Source: Amorphus sp040750475
GTDB lineage: Bacteria; Pseudomonadota; Alphaproteobacteria; Rhizobiales; Amorphaceae
Assembly: GCF_040750475.1 (NCBI RefSeq)
Contig: NZ_JABJVY010000026.1
Coordinates: 20,715-84,714 of the forward strand
Direction: 5' to 3'
Length of the DNA stretch: 64,000 bases
Numbering within the stretch: position 1 is the stretch's first letter; the number at the start of each line of letters is the position of its first letter. Below the pieces are notes generated by a model. It made no database searches. It was given only the letters and a program-made list of their open reading frames with translations, and was not told where the DNA came from. This document shows, one piece after another, positions 15,883 to 25,400 of the stretch. Made by a program: the position numbers and the translations under genes.

Positions 15883-16224
15883 TTACCAGCGCCGGTCGAC
15901 GCGGCGCGTGGTCCGCCGGGCGGTCCGTCGCGCGACGCCGTTGACACCTGCGGGACCGTAGACCGGATGCGCATAGGCCGGCGCCGGCACATAGGCCGGG
16001 TGGCTCGGATAGACCCAGTAGGGTGCGCCGACGGCGGTGTAGTACATCGCAGGCGCCGTTAGCGTGTCGGTGTTGACGACCACGGTGGCGCCGGACTTGG
16101 TGTAGACTGTCACCTGGGCGGCATGGGCGAGGTCCGCTCCCACCAGGGAGACGACGGCGGCCAGCGCGACGACGCGGGCCGTGCGGCCGAGCCCCGGCCG
16201 GGTCAGGTTGATCGCTTGAGACAT
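15883..16224 (-). CDS. Small exported protein with Arg-rich tail
   Basis: This 113-residue protein has a signal peptide (VVALAAVVSLVGADLAHAAQ) and a short mature part. A valine/threonine-rich strand region (VTVYTKSGATVVVNTDT) comes first, then a Pro/Tyr-rich middle (GAPYWVYPSHPAYVPAPAY), then the basic tail RRTARRTTRRVDRRW. ATG 16224 is supported by AAGGAGGA about nine bases upstream. It is followed by the DUF2092 gene 46 bases downstream, suggesting a two-gene unit. Function unknown. Confidence 0.72.
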   Translation of the reverse strand: MSQAINLTRPGLGRTARVVALAAVVSLVGADLAHAAQVTVYTKSGATVVVNTDTLTAPAMYYTAVGAPYWVYPSHPAYVPAPAYAHPVYGPAGVNGVARRTARRTTRRVDRRW

Positions 16225-16613
16225 GAAGACGGTATCCTCCTTGGGTTCGTCGAGCGAAGGCCGAGATCGAGCCGGTCCTCGACGGCCACCGCGAACCGCG
16301 CGCGGATCGCAGCAATCGGGTTTCGAGGTCGGAAACTGTGATCTGAAGAAACCATCGGATGGCTGAGAACGGACAGTCGATCCGCAATCGTCGTCCATAT
16401 GCAGGTCGGCCCCGTCAGAGCCCTTCCGGCTGTCTGCCCAACGGCAAATCAGCTCCAACCGATCGTTTGCGTTTCCGGCTGGCGAACCGCTTGTCCCTTC
16501 GCCTGGAAGCGCCCAGAAGTCCCAACACCCTCGAATCTAGTGTCTTCGTCGCCCTTGGGGCCGACCTATATCGGGCTTTGATAAAGAAAACTTGAACGCA
16601 TGCCCCCGGGATC
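16225..16613. other. Intergenic region, nothing recognised
   Basis: This 389-base gap separates the divergent side of the small exported-protein gene from the 3' end of amn. It must hold the promoter of the exported-protein unit on the minus strand. No coding frame with start and ribosome-binding site, no terminator and no RNA gene was seen. Confidence 0.35.
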
Positions 16614-18125
16614 TTACTGGAACGCGACTTCCTCGAACGAGCGAAGCTTGCGCGAATGCAGGCGTTCGCGCGGCATGGAGCGCAGGCTTTCCAGCGCCCG
16701 AATGCCGATCGCGAGATGCTGGTCGACCTGGCGCCGATAGAATGCGCTCGCCATGCCGGGCAGCTTGATCTCGCCGTGCAGCGGCTTGTCGGAGACGCAC
16801 AGAAGCGTCCCGTAGGGCACCCGGAACCGGAATCCGTTGGCCGCGATCGTCGCCGATTCCATGTCGAGCGCGATCGCCCGCGACTGGGAGAAGCGGCGCA
16901 GCGGTTCGCGGTGGTCTCTCAGTTCCCAGTTGCGGTCGTCGATGGTGGCCACCGTGCCGGTGCGCATCACGCGCTTCAGCTCGTAGCCCGACAGCCCGGT
17001 GACCGCGGCCACCGCCTCCTCGATCGCTACCTGCACTTCCGCCAGCGGTGGGATCGGCACCCAGGTCGGCAGATCGGCGTCGAGCACATGGTCCTCGCGC
17101 ACATAGCCGTGGGCCAGCACGTAGTCGCCGAGCCGCTGAGTGTTCCTCAGCCCGGCGCAATGGCCCAGCATCAGCCAGGCATGGGGCCGCAGCACGGCCA
17201 CGTGGTCGGTGATCGTCTTGGCGTTGGAGGGCCCCACTCCGATGTTCACCAGCGTGATCCCGGAATGATCGCCCCGCACGAGATGATAGGCCGGCATCTG
17301 CGGCATCCGCTCCGGCGCCTGCCCGCTGGTCGGCGATGACGCGCCGGCCGGCGTCACGCAATCGCCAGGCTCCACGAACGCGTCGTAGCCGTCGCCGCCG
17401 GCCGCCATCCGCTCGCGGGCGTGGCGCACGAAGGCATCGACATAGAAGGCGTAGTTGGTGAACAGCACATAGTTCTGGAAAGAGGCTGGGTTCGTCGCCG
17501 AATAGTGCCGCAAGCGGTGCAGCGAATAGTCCGTCCTGGGCGCGGTGAACGGCGCAAGCGGCATCGGCGCGCCGGCCACCCGCTCCAAAGCGCCGTTAAC
17601 GATCGCATCGTCCATGTGCGTCAGATCCGGCACGTCGAAGCGATCGCGCAGCGGCCAGGTCACGTCGCCCGCCAATGCGCCTTCGACATTCATTCCCTCC
17701 GGATAGGCGAAATGGATCGGGATCGGCGTGGCCGATTCGCCGATCGTGACGGCCGCGCCGTGATTCTGGATCAAAAGGCTGAGCTGCTCGATCAGATAGG
17801 CGCGGAACAGGTCCGGGCGGGTGATTGTGGTCTGGTGGGTGCCCGGCCCCGGCACGAAGCCGTAGGCGAGCCGGGAATCGACGCGGGCAAAGGATTGGGT
17901 CGCAATCCTGACCTCGGGATAGAATGCCCGAACGCGCTGGTCCGGCACGCCGCCGCCGGCCACCACCGCCTCGAAGCGGTCGCGCAAGAAGGCGGTGTTC
18001 CGCTGATAGATCGCTTCCAGCCGCGCCACCGCGGCATGGGGATCACGAAACGCCTCCGAGGGCCAGGGCGCCGGTTGATCGAGATGCGCGCCGGCAGGCT
18101 GGGAATTCGGCTCGCGACCACTCAT
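16614..18125 (-). CDS. amn: AMP nucleosidase
   Basis: This enzyme splits AMP into adenine and ribose 5-phosphate in the cytoplasm, lowering the AMP pool. The 503-residue protein has the AMN N-terminal domain (YQRNTAFLRDRFEAVVAG onward). It also has a C-terminal nucleoside-phosphorylase-like domain with NIGVGPSNAKTITDH, MLGHCAGLRN and the nucleobase/ribose motif ALDMESATIAANG. ATG 18125 with GAGGGAG just upstream was chosen over ATG 18167, which has no good ribosome-binding site. It is divergent from ccrM, sharing a 192-base promoter region. Confidence 0.93.
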   Translation of the reverse strand: MSGREPNSQPAGAHLDQPAPWPSEAFRDPHAAVARLEAIYQRNTAFLRDRFEAVVAGGGVPDQRVRAFYPEVRIATQSFARVDSRLAYGFVPGPGTHQTTITRPDLFRAYLIEQLSLLIQNHGAAVTIGESATPIPIHFAYPEGMNVEGALAGDVTWPLRDRFDVPDLTHMDDAIVNGALERVAGAPMPLAPFTAPRTDYSLHRLRHYSATNPASFQNYVLFTNYAFYVDAFVRHARERMAAGGDGYDAFVEPGDCVTPAGASSPTSGQAPERMPQMPAYHLVRGDHSGITLVNIGVGPSNAKTITDHVAVLRPHAWLMLGHCAGLRNTQRLGDYVLAHGYVREDHVLDADLPTWVPIPPLAEVQVAIEEAVAAVTGLSGYELKRVMRTGTVATIDDRNWELRDHREPLRRFSQSRAIALDMESATIAANGFRFRVPYGTLLCVSDKPLHGEIKLPGMASAFYRRQVDQHLAIGIRALESLRSMPRERLHSRKLRSFEEVAFQ

Positions 18126-18317
18126 GTCCACTCCCTCGGCTGTTGTCGTCTCTTTATAGCGGACCATGCTGCACGCCCTTCCCGCCGGTTTCTTGGCAGA
18201 GCCGGACCCGGTTCGGCAAGGTTTGGTTAACCTTTTGAAATTCCTCAGAAATTAACCACGTATTCATACCCGTTGACGCATAACGACCTTGCCAATTGCG
18301 TAGGGTAATGCGTCGCA
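18126..18317. promoter_or_regulatory. amn-ccrM divergent promoter region with two TTAACC half-sites
   Basis: Two TTAACC hexamers occur at 18227-18232 and 18252-18257, matching the CtrA half-site (TTAACC) known to control ccrM in Caulobacter. A TTGACG at 18273-18278 could be a -35 element. No GANTC (CcrM site) was found between 18126 and 18320. Regulation by CtrA is inference from motif and gene identity. Confidence 0.45.
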
Positions 18318-19454
18318 ATGATGAGCAATCAAACCGGGGCGTCCGCCCGGGCGTCCCGGTCTCTCTCTTTGAATGGCGTTCTCGATCGCGTCCATCTGGG
18401 CGAAGCGGTCGATGTGATGAACGGCCTTCCCGAAGCGTCGGTGGATGTGGTCTTCGCGGATCCACCGTACAATCTCCAATTGGAGGGTGCCCTCACCCGG
18501 CCCGACCATTCCAGGGTCGACGGGGTGGACGCCGCCTGGGATCGCTTTTCCTCGTTCGCCGACTATGATGCCTTCACGCGAGCTTGGCTCGCCGCGGCCA
18601 AGCGCGTGCTGCGTCCCGGCGGAACGCTGTGGGTGATCGGCTCCTATCACAACATTTTCCGCGTCGGCGCCACGCTGCAGGATCTCGACTACTGGATCCT
18701 CAACGACGTGGTCTGGGTGAAGTCGAACCCGATGCCGAATTTCCGCGGCCGGCGCTTCACCAATGCCCATGAGACCATGATCTGGGCGGTGCGCGACAGC
18801 CACGAGACCAAGTACACCTTCAATTACGATGCGCTGAAAGCCTTCAACGACGGTCTGCAGATGCGCTCCGACTGGACGCTGCCGCTGTGCACCGGCCAGG
18901 AGCGCATGAAGGACGACGACGGCCACAAGCTGCATCCGACCCAGAAGCCGGAAGCCCTGCTCTACCGGGTGCTCCTGTCGAGCTCCAATCCCGGCGACGT
19001 GGTGCTCGATCCGTTCCTGGGCACCGGCACCACGGCCGCCGTCGCCAAGGCCCTCGGTCGCCATTTCATCGGAATCGAGCGCGAGGCCGACTATGCGGCC
19101 GCCGCCCGCGCCCGCATCGAGGCGGTGCGTCCCGCGCCGGAGCAGGGCCTGAAGACCATGCTCGGCAAGCGCGCCGCGCCGCGGATTCCGTTCGGTGCCG
19201 TGCTGGAAGCCGGCCTGGTGCGGCCGGGCGAACGGCTCACCTGCCCCAAGGGCCGACACGAGGCGATCGTGCGCGCCGACGCCACCCTGGAGGCCGGCGC
19301 CCATATCGGCTCCATCCACAAAGTCGGTGCCGCCGTCCAGGGCCTCGACGCCTGCAACGGCTGGACCTACTGGCACTTCGAAAAGCGCGGCAAGCGCCAG
19401 CCGATCGATGCGCTGCGCGAGGAAATTCGGGCCACCACGGCAAAGGCGGCGTGA
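18318..19454 (+). CDS. ccrM: Cell-cycle DNA adenine methyltransferase CcrM (GANTC)
   Basis: CcrM methylates adenine in GANTC late in the alphaproteobacterial cell cycle. The 378-residue protein is a beta-class N6-adenine methyltransferase: catalytic DPPY at about residues 48-51, the S-adenosylmethionine motif DPFLGTGTT from Asp231, and the CcrM-type C-terminal extension with HIGSIHKVGAAVQGLDACNG. It may start at ATG 18318 or the adjacent ATG 18321. The target sequence is inferred from the close resemblance to CcrM and cannot be read directly. It is an orphan methyltransferase: no restriction endonuclease gene lies nearby. Confidence 0.95.
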   Translation: MMSNQTGASARASRSLSLNGVLDRVHLGEAVDVMNGLPEASVDVVFADPPYNLQLEGALTRPDHSRVDGVDAAWDRFSSFADYDAFTRAWLAAAKRVLRPGGTLWVIGSYHNIFRVGATLQDLDYWILNDVVWVKSNPMPNFRGRRFTNAHETMIWAVRDSHETKYTFNYDALKAFNDGLQMRSDWTLPLCTGQERMKDDDGHKLHPTQKPEALLYRVLLSSSNPGDVVLDPFLGTGTTAAVAKALGRHFIGIEREADYAAAARARIEAVRPAPEQGLKTMLGKRAAPRIPFGAVLEAGLVRPGERLTCPKGRHEAIVRADATLEAGAHIGSIHKVGAAVQGLDACNGWTYWHFEKRGKRQPIDALREEIRATTAKAA

Positions 19455-19816
19455 TTTTTAGAGCGTTTCCAGGCCAAGTGGAAACCGGTTGGCCGTCCGG
19501 AAACGCGTCGAAACAATGACGTAGACCCGCTCCGTAAGTCCGAGAAAAGCGGAACGGGTCTGGCCCTCGAAACCGCCGTCCATAGAATACGGAAGCCCTG
19601 GCCCAAACATCGCTCACTCCCGCGAAAGCGGGAGTCTATGGGGCGGAAGACATCGAATTCAGGGCCGCAGACTGATCGCGCCGACAGCTAGAGTCGTGCG
19701 GGGCGGCACCTTCGCGGCGAAACCTCCAGCTCCCTATGAACTCCCACTTTCGCGGGAGCAAGCGGAGCGAGAGGCGACGCAAGTTACACTTCACAGGCTT
19801 CCCTCAAGCGTAACGC
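19455..19816. repeat. Repeat-filled convergent spacer between ccrM and mutY
   Basis: This 362-base spacer holds at least three repeat families. The exact 36-base repeat at 19460-19495 equals 4787-4822. The inverted 39-base copy at 19523-19561 is related to 10232-10270. Two hairpins CTCCCGCGAAAGCGGGAG (19617-19634) and its near inverse (19741-19758) have matching flanks, forming an inverted pair about 140 bases long like a REP doublet or small MITE. The hairpins could also act as bidirectional terminators for the two converging genes. No coding frame was supported. Confidence 0.7.
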
Positions 19817-20896
19817 TCAACCGGTCTCCGTCGCCGCCGCGACGACCTTGCGCATGACCGTCGGCAGCGCCTCCCGGCCGAGTTTTGCCGGCGGTGACCA
19901 CCAGGCCTCCGCCGGTGCGGCGATCTTCGACCCGACGCGGGCCCGGTAAACATCCAGCACCAGATGGAAATGGGTGAAAGTATGGGTAACCGGCGCGGGC
20001 AGCCGGACCCACTCGGCTCTGAGCGGCGGACCTTCGGCCTCCACCTCCCCTTTCGCCGAGGCCCAGCCCTCGTTCGGAACTTCCGCCATGCCGCCCAAAA
20101 GCCCCTTGTCCGGCCGACGGCGCAGCAGCACCGCGCCATCCGAGCGCACCGCGACATAGGCCTTGCCGGTGCGGGTGGGCTTTTCCTTTTTCGGCGCCTT
20201 GACCGGAAAGCGCTCCGGATCGCCTTCGGCATGCGCCTCGCACCCTTCAGAGATCGGGCAGAGCGCGCAGGTCGGGCGTTTGGGCGTGCAGATGGTGGCG
20301 CCGAGATCCATCATCGCCTGGGCAAAGCAGCCGGGACGCTTTTTCGGGGTGATCTCGGCGACGTATTCGCGCACCAGCGCCTTCGCCTTCGGCATCGCCG
20401 TTTCGATCCGGCGAAGCCGGCTTACCACCCGCTCGACATTGCCGTCGACCACCGGGGCGGGCTCGTCGAAGGCGATCGCGGCGATCGCCGCAGCGGTGTA
20501 GGGCCCGATTCCCGGCAATTCGGCGAGCCCGGCCGCCGTTTGCGGAAACCGGCCGCCATGATCCGCCGCGACGATTTCCGCACAGCGTTTCAGATTGCGC
20601 GCGCGGCTGTAGTAGCCGAGCCCCGCCCACTCCTGCATGACGGAATCGGTGTCGGCGGCGGCCAGATCCTCCACCTGCGGCCAGCGCGTCACGAAGCGGC
20701 CGAAATAGGGGCCGACAGCAGCGACCGTAGTCTGCTGCAGCATGATTTCCGACAGCCAGACGCGATAAGGGTCCGGGCGCTCGCCCTGCTTGCGCCGCTC
20801 CGGCCCGATCCGCCAGGGCAGGCGCCGTGCATGGCGGTCGTACCAGGCAAGCAGGGAATCGGCGGTCGTGGAACGGGAGCGGATCGCAGCGGTCAT
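19817..20896 (-). CDS. mutY: Adenine DNA glycosylase
   Basis: MutY removes adenine mispaired with 8-oxoguanine in base excision repair. The 359-residue protein has the helix-hairpin-helix ELPGIGPYTA, catalytic Glu50 in SEIMLQQT, Asp151 in VVDGNVERV, and a 4Fe-4S ligand set C-x6-C-x2-C-x5-C at Cys203, 210, 213 and 219. A C-terminal NUDIX-like domain for 8-oxoG recognition follows. ATG 20896 was chosen over TTG 20914. It is divergent from the DUF721 gene. Confidence 0.95.
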   Translation of the reverse strand: MTAAIRSRSTTADSLLAWYDRHARRLPWRIGPERRKQGERPDPYRVWLSEIMLQQTTVAAVGPYFGRFVTRWPQVEDLAAADTDSVMQEWAGLGYYSRARNLKRCAEIVAADHGGRFPQTAAGLAELPGIGPYTAAAIAAIAFDEPAPVVDGNVERVVSRLRRIETAMPKAKALVREYVAEITPKKRPGCFAQAMMDLGATICTPKRPTCALCPISEGCEAHAEGDPERFPVKAPKKEKPTRTGKAYVAVRSDGAVLLRRRPDKGLLGGMAEVPNEGWASAKGEVEAEGPPLRAEWVRLPAPVTHTFTHFHLVLDVYRARVGSKIAAPAEAWWSPPAKLGREALPTVMRKVVAAATETG

Positions 20897-21081
20897 GGTT
20901 CGCGTGTCGCCCAAGGCCGGACCAAGATCAAGCGTTGCTGCCCGATGGCTGCCACGAAGTGGCGTTTAGGATAGATACGTGCGGGCGGCTCGCCGCAGCC
21001 GGGTTTCAAGCGGGATGGCGCGCGCCTGGACCCGGCATTCCGGCCGATCCTGCCCAGTATATCGCAACCGAGGACGGACCG

Positions 21082-21636
21082 ATGGCGCCCGCCAATCGCC
21101 CCAACGATCGACGCACCGGCCCACGCCGCCGGCGGGCCGTGCCGCTTTCCGACCTGATCGGCGACGCGCTGACGCCGGCCGCCCGTAAGCGCGGCTTTGC
21201 GTCGGCGGCGATTCTCACCAACTGGGCCTCCATCGTCGACGAGCAGACCGCCAAGACCGCACTTCCCGAAAGATTGATCTGGCCGCGCCGGACCAAGGCC
21301 GACCCCGATGCGGCCGGCGGCGCGACCCTCGTGGTCGCCACCAACAGCGCCTCCGCCCTGATCCTGCAGCACACCGCGCCGCTGCTGATCGAGCGGCTCA
21401 ACACCTTCTTCGGCTGGCGCGCGGTGGAGCGCATCAAGATCGTGCAACGCCCGATTCCCGTGCCGAAACCGGAGCGGCAAGCGCTTCGTCCGCTTTCGCG
21501 GGAAGAGGAAGACCAGCTTGCGACACGGCTTGCCGGGGTGGACGACGAACCGCTCAAGGCCGCGCTGGAGCGCCTGGGCCGCGCGGTGCTCTCCTCCCAC
21601 GCCAACCCCGGCAAGAGCGAACCGGGCAAGCCGTGA
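21082..21636 (+). CDS. DUF721 (DciA-like) protein
   Basis: This 184-residue protein has an Arg-rich N terminus followed by a DUF721 domain (LSDLIGDALTPAARKRGF, ILTNWASIVDEQ, LVVATNSASALILQHTAP, LLIERLNTFFGW). Members include DciA, the replicative-helicase loader used by bacteria that lack DnaC; whether this one has that role is inferred. ATG 21082 has AGGACGG upstream and begins MAPANRPNDRRTGPRRRRA. It precedes the DsbA-type gene and smc on the same strand, an order often conserved in Alphaproteobacteria. Confidence 0.82.
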   Translation: MAPANRPNDRRTGPRRRRAVPLSDLIGDALTPAARKRGFASAAILTNWASIVDEQTAKTALPERLIWPRRTKADPDAAGGATLVVATNSASALILQHTAPLLIERLNTFFGWRAVERIKIVQRPIPVPKPERQALRPLSREEEDQLATRLAGVDDEPLKAALERLGRAVLSSHANPGKSEPGKP

Positions 21637-21692
21637 TCCGGTTGACGCCTCGCCGTTGTCCGCCGAGAAATGGCGCCGTTTTGAGCGCCGGG

Positions 21693-21725
21693 CAAAAAAG
21701 TGAGTACCGGTTTTCGCGAACGCCG
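21693..21725. repeat. Inverted copy of dispersed AAAACCGG repeat
   Basis: GCAAAAAAGTGAGTACCGGT and the following TTTCGCGAA is, read as reverse complement, TTCGCGAAAACCGGTACTCACTTTTTTGC. It corresponds to the 39362 and 39416 copies. It sits between the DUF721 and DsbA-type genes. Confidence 0.45.
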
Positions 21726-21795
21726 GCGCTTCGCGTTCGAAGCATATGGGTTTCAAACGGCGTCCGTTCCGGGCGCGTGAACGAGGAGAACTGAC

Positions 21796-22440
21796 GTGAC
21801 GCTTACCCGAAGGACCGTCCTCGCCGTTGGCGCCGCGCTCGCGCTTGCGGCGTCCGCCCCAGCCGCCTTCGCCCAGGGCGCGGAGCAGACCGTCGACGTG
21901 AAGGAACTGATGGCCGAGGGCCCTCTGCCGGACATGGCGATGGGATCGGAAGACGCGCCGGTGACGATCGTCGAGTACGCCTCGCTCACCTGCCCCCACT
22001 GCGCCCACTTCCACGACGCCACCCTGCCTGAGTTGAAGGAGAAATATATCGACACGGGCAAGGTCTACTTCATCTTCCGCGACTTCCCGCTCGATCCGCT
22101 CGCCGCGGCCGGCGCCATGCTGTCGCGCTGCGCTCCGGACGATCAGTATTTCGAGATGACGGATCTCCTGTTCGACAAGCAGCGCCAGTGGGCCTACTCG
22201 AAGGACCCGGTGTCCGCGCTCCTGAATCTCGCGAAACAGGCCGGATTCACACAAGAAAGCTTCGAGGCGTGCTTGACGAATCAGGAGCTTCTCGACGGAG
22301 TGAACGAGGTGAAGGACAAGGCGGCGCGCGACTTTGGCGTGAACTCGACGCCGACCTTCTTCATCAACGGGCGCATGCTCAGGGGAGCGCGTGATATTGA
22401 GGAGTTTTCCAAGGTCATCGACGAGGAGAGCGGTAGCTAG
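21796..22440 (+). CDS. DsbA-family periplasmic thiol oxidoreductase
   Basis: This 214-residue exported protein introduces or isomerises disulfides in the periplasm. A signal peptide of twin-Arg-like type (LTRRTVLAVGAALALAASAPAAFAQ) is followed by a thioredoxin-fold domain with the CPHC active site in LTCPHCAHFHD and the cis-Pro loop STPTFFING. It is shorter than E. coli DsbA and resembles the DsbA-like/BdbD group common upstream of smc in this order. The start is GTG 21796, after GAGGAGAA. smc begins 31 bases downstream. Confidence 0.92.
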   Translation: MTLTRRTVLAVGAALALAASAPAAFAQGAEQTVDVKELMAEGPLPDMAMGSEDAPVTIVEYASLTCPHCAHFHDATLPELKEKYIDTGKVYFIFRDFPLDPLAAAGAMLSRCAPDDQYFEMTDLLFDKQRQWAYSKDPVSALLNLAKQAGFTQESFEACLTNQELLDGVNEVKDKAARDFGVNSTPTFFINGRMLRGARDIEEFSKVIDEESGS

Positions 22441-22470
22441 TCGGTATCCTGCCGGGAAGGTGCCGCAGGC

Positions 22471-25400
22471 ATGAAGTTCGCTCGGCTGCGTCTTTCCGGC
22501 TTCAAGTCCTTCGTCGACCCGGCCGATCTCCTGATCGAGCCGGGCATGACCGGGGTGGTCGGGCCGAACGGCTGCGGCAAGTCGAACCTGGTCGAGGCGC
22601 TGCGCTGGGTGATGGGCGAAAGCTCCTACAAGTCCATGCGCGCCTCCGGCATGGACGATGTGATCTTCGCCGGGTCCGGCAAGCGGCCGGCGCGCAACGT
22701 CGCCGAAGTCTCCATCCTGCTCGACAATTCCGACCGCACCGCGCCGGTCACCTTCAACAGCGATGATTCGCTGGAGATCAGTCGGCGGATCGAGCGGGAT
22801 TCCGGCTCGGTCTACCGCGTGAACGGACGCGAGGTGCGCGCCCGCGACGTCCAGCTCCTGTTCGCCGACGCCTCCACCGGCTCGCGCTCGCCTTCCATGG
22901 TCCGCCAGGGCCAGATCGGCGAGCTGATCAACGCCAAGCCCACCTCGCGCCGGCAGATCCTGGAAGAGGCCGCCGGCATCTCCGGCCTTCACGCCCGCCG
23001 CCACGAGGCAGAGCTGCGCCTGCGCGCCGCGGAGCAGAATCTCGACCGGGTCGAGGACGTGGTCGGCGAGATCGGCTCCCAGCTTGAAAGCCTGAAACGC
23101 CAGGCGCGCCAGGCCACCCGCTATCGGTCGCTCTCCGCCGAGATCCGCAAGATCGAGGCGCTGGTGCTGCATCTGCGCTGGCGCGCCGCCACCGAAGCGA
23201 CCCGCGCCGCCGCCGAGACCCTGGGCGAAGCCAAGGAAGCCGCCTCCGCCGCTTCCGATACCCAGACCACCGCGGCCCGCGACCAGGCGGTCGCCGCCGC
23301 CAAGGTGCCGGAGCTGCGCGACAAGGAAGCCGCCGCCGGCGCCACCTTGCAGCGCCTGAAACACGCCGCGACCGCGCTCGACGACGAGGAGCGGCGGATG
23401 CGCGAGCGACTCGCCGAACTGGAGCGGCGGATTTCCCAGATCGCCTCCGACATCGCCCGCGAAGCCACCGTGCTGTCCGACGCCGAAGAGGCGATGGCCC
23501 GGCTCGACGAAGAGGCCAAGACCCTGGCTGCGGCGGACGCGGGCGCGGAGGAACGGCGCGCCGAAGCCGAGTCCCGGCTTGCCGACGAACAGGCCGCTCT
23601 GACGCAGGCCGAAGCCGCCCAGACCCAGGCCACCCGCGCGGAAGCCGAGGCCAGCGCGGAGCGCCGGCGGCTGGAGCAGGACCGCACGCGGACCGAGCGC
23701 GACGTGGAACGCCTGACCGCCGAGCGCGACAAGGTGCGTACCGACCTGACCAAGATCCAGGCCGAGCTCGACAAGACCAGCGGCGTCGCGGAAGCCCGCG
23801 GCCATCTGGAGGCCGCCGAAGCCGCCGAGCAGGACGCCACGACGGCCGCCGAAACCGCGACAGCGGCCGCCGCCGAGGCGCGCGAGAGAGTGGATGCCGC
23901 GCTCGGCCCCGTCAGCGAGCGGGAAAAAGCGATCTCGGCGTTGGAAACCGAGGCGCGGACGCTGAAAGCGGTGCTGGCGACCGCCGGCGACGACCGCTTT
24001 CCCCCGGTGGTCGACGCGATTTCTGTGGATAGCGGGTACGAAGTCGCTCTCGGCGCCGCCCTTGGCGACGATCTCGATGCCGCTCTCGACACCGACGCCG
24101 CGATCTACTGGGCCGCGACGCCGGAAGACGCCGGGGACCCGGCACTGCCGGAGGGGGCCGAGGCCCTTTCCGCCCATGTCCGCGCCCCGACGGAGTTGCA
24201 GCGCCGGTTGCGCCAGATCGGCGTCGTGGACGCCGGCGACGGCGCCCGACTGCAGGCATCGCTGAAGTCCGGCCAGCGGCTAGTCTCCCGGCAGGGCGAC
24301 TTCTGGCGTTGGGACGGACTCACCGCCCGCGCCGACGCCCCCACGGCGGCCGCCCAACGGCTTGCACAGAAAAACCGGCTGGATGCGCTCGCCGCCGAGA
24401 TCGAGACGGCCAAGGCGGCCTTGGCGGAGGATCAGGCCGCTCTCACCCGCGCCCGGGACAGCGCGACGCAGGCCGCCAACGCCGAAAAGGCCGCCCGCGA
24501 CAAGGTTCGCTCAGCCGCCGAAGCCACCCGCGCGGCCCGCAACCGGCTCGCCGCCGCCGAAAAGGAAGCCGCCCAGCTTGAAAATCGGCGCAGCGCGCTT
24601 GCGGAAGCCGCCAGCCGCGCCGAAGCCGCGCTGGCCTCCGCCGAAGAGGCCCGGGAGGCCGCCCGCACCGCCTTTGAGGCCGCGCCCGACCTGACCGCGC
24701 TGGCCGATTCTCGTCAGGTCGCCGACACCAAGGTCGCCGAGCTGCGCAAGGCCGTTTCGGAAGCCCGCTCCCGGCTTGACGGAGAACGCCGCGAAAACGA
24801 GCTCAGGAGCAACCGCAAGGCGGCGATCACCCGCGAACTGGCGAGCTGGCGCAACCGAATCGAGACGGCCGCCTCCCACCGCGGCGAGCTCGACACGCGG
24901 AAGGCGGAGGCCGAGGCGGAGCGCGCGAAGCTGCTCGACCAGCCGGAGGATCACGATCGTCGCCGGCGCGCGCTCGCAAATGAAATCGCCGCGGCGGAAA
25001 CCGCCCTCGCCGAAGCCTCGGATGCGCGCAGCACGGCCGAAGCGACGCTGACGGAGGCCGACCGGGCTGCGAAGGCCGCGCTGGAGACCTTAAGCGGTGC
25101 CCGCGAAGCGCTCGTGCGCGCGGAGGAGCGCCTGACCGCCGCCCGCGACCGGGAAACCGCGCTTGCGGAAGAGATCGAAGAAACACTGGAATGTTCGCCG
25201 CAGGAGGCCGCGCGAATCGGCGGGCTGAACGCGGACGCGCCGGTTCCCGACATGGCCAGCGCGGAGACACGGCTCGACCGGCTGAAGGCCGAGCGCGAGC
25301 GTCTCGGTGGTGTCAACCTGCGTGCCGAGGAGGAATTGCGGGAGCTGGAAGAGCGCCGCGACACCTTGACGCGGGAACGCGACGACATCGTGACCGCGAT

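Noticed and set aside
18126..18320. GANTC sites in the ccrM promoter region
   Set aside because: None found on reading the region, although Caulobacter has two; only TTAACC half-sites were reported.
20893..24177. 1094-residue open frame on the minus strand
   Set aside because: It is antisense to the DciA-like, dsbA-type and smc genes, which have clear motifs on the plus strand; the translated protein is low-complexity.
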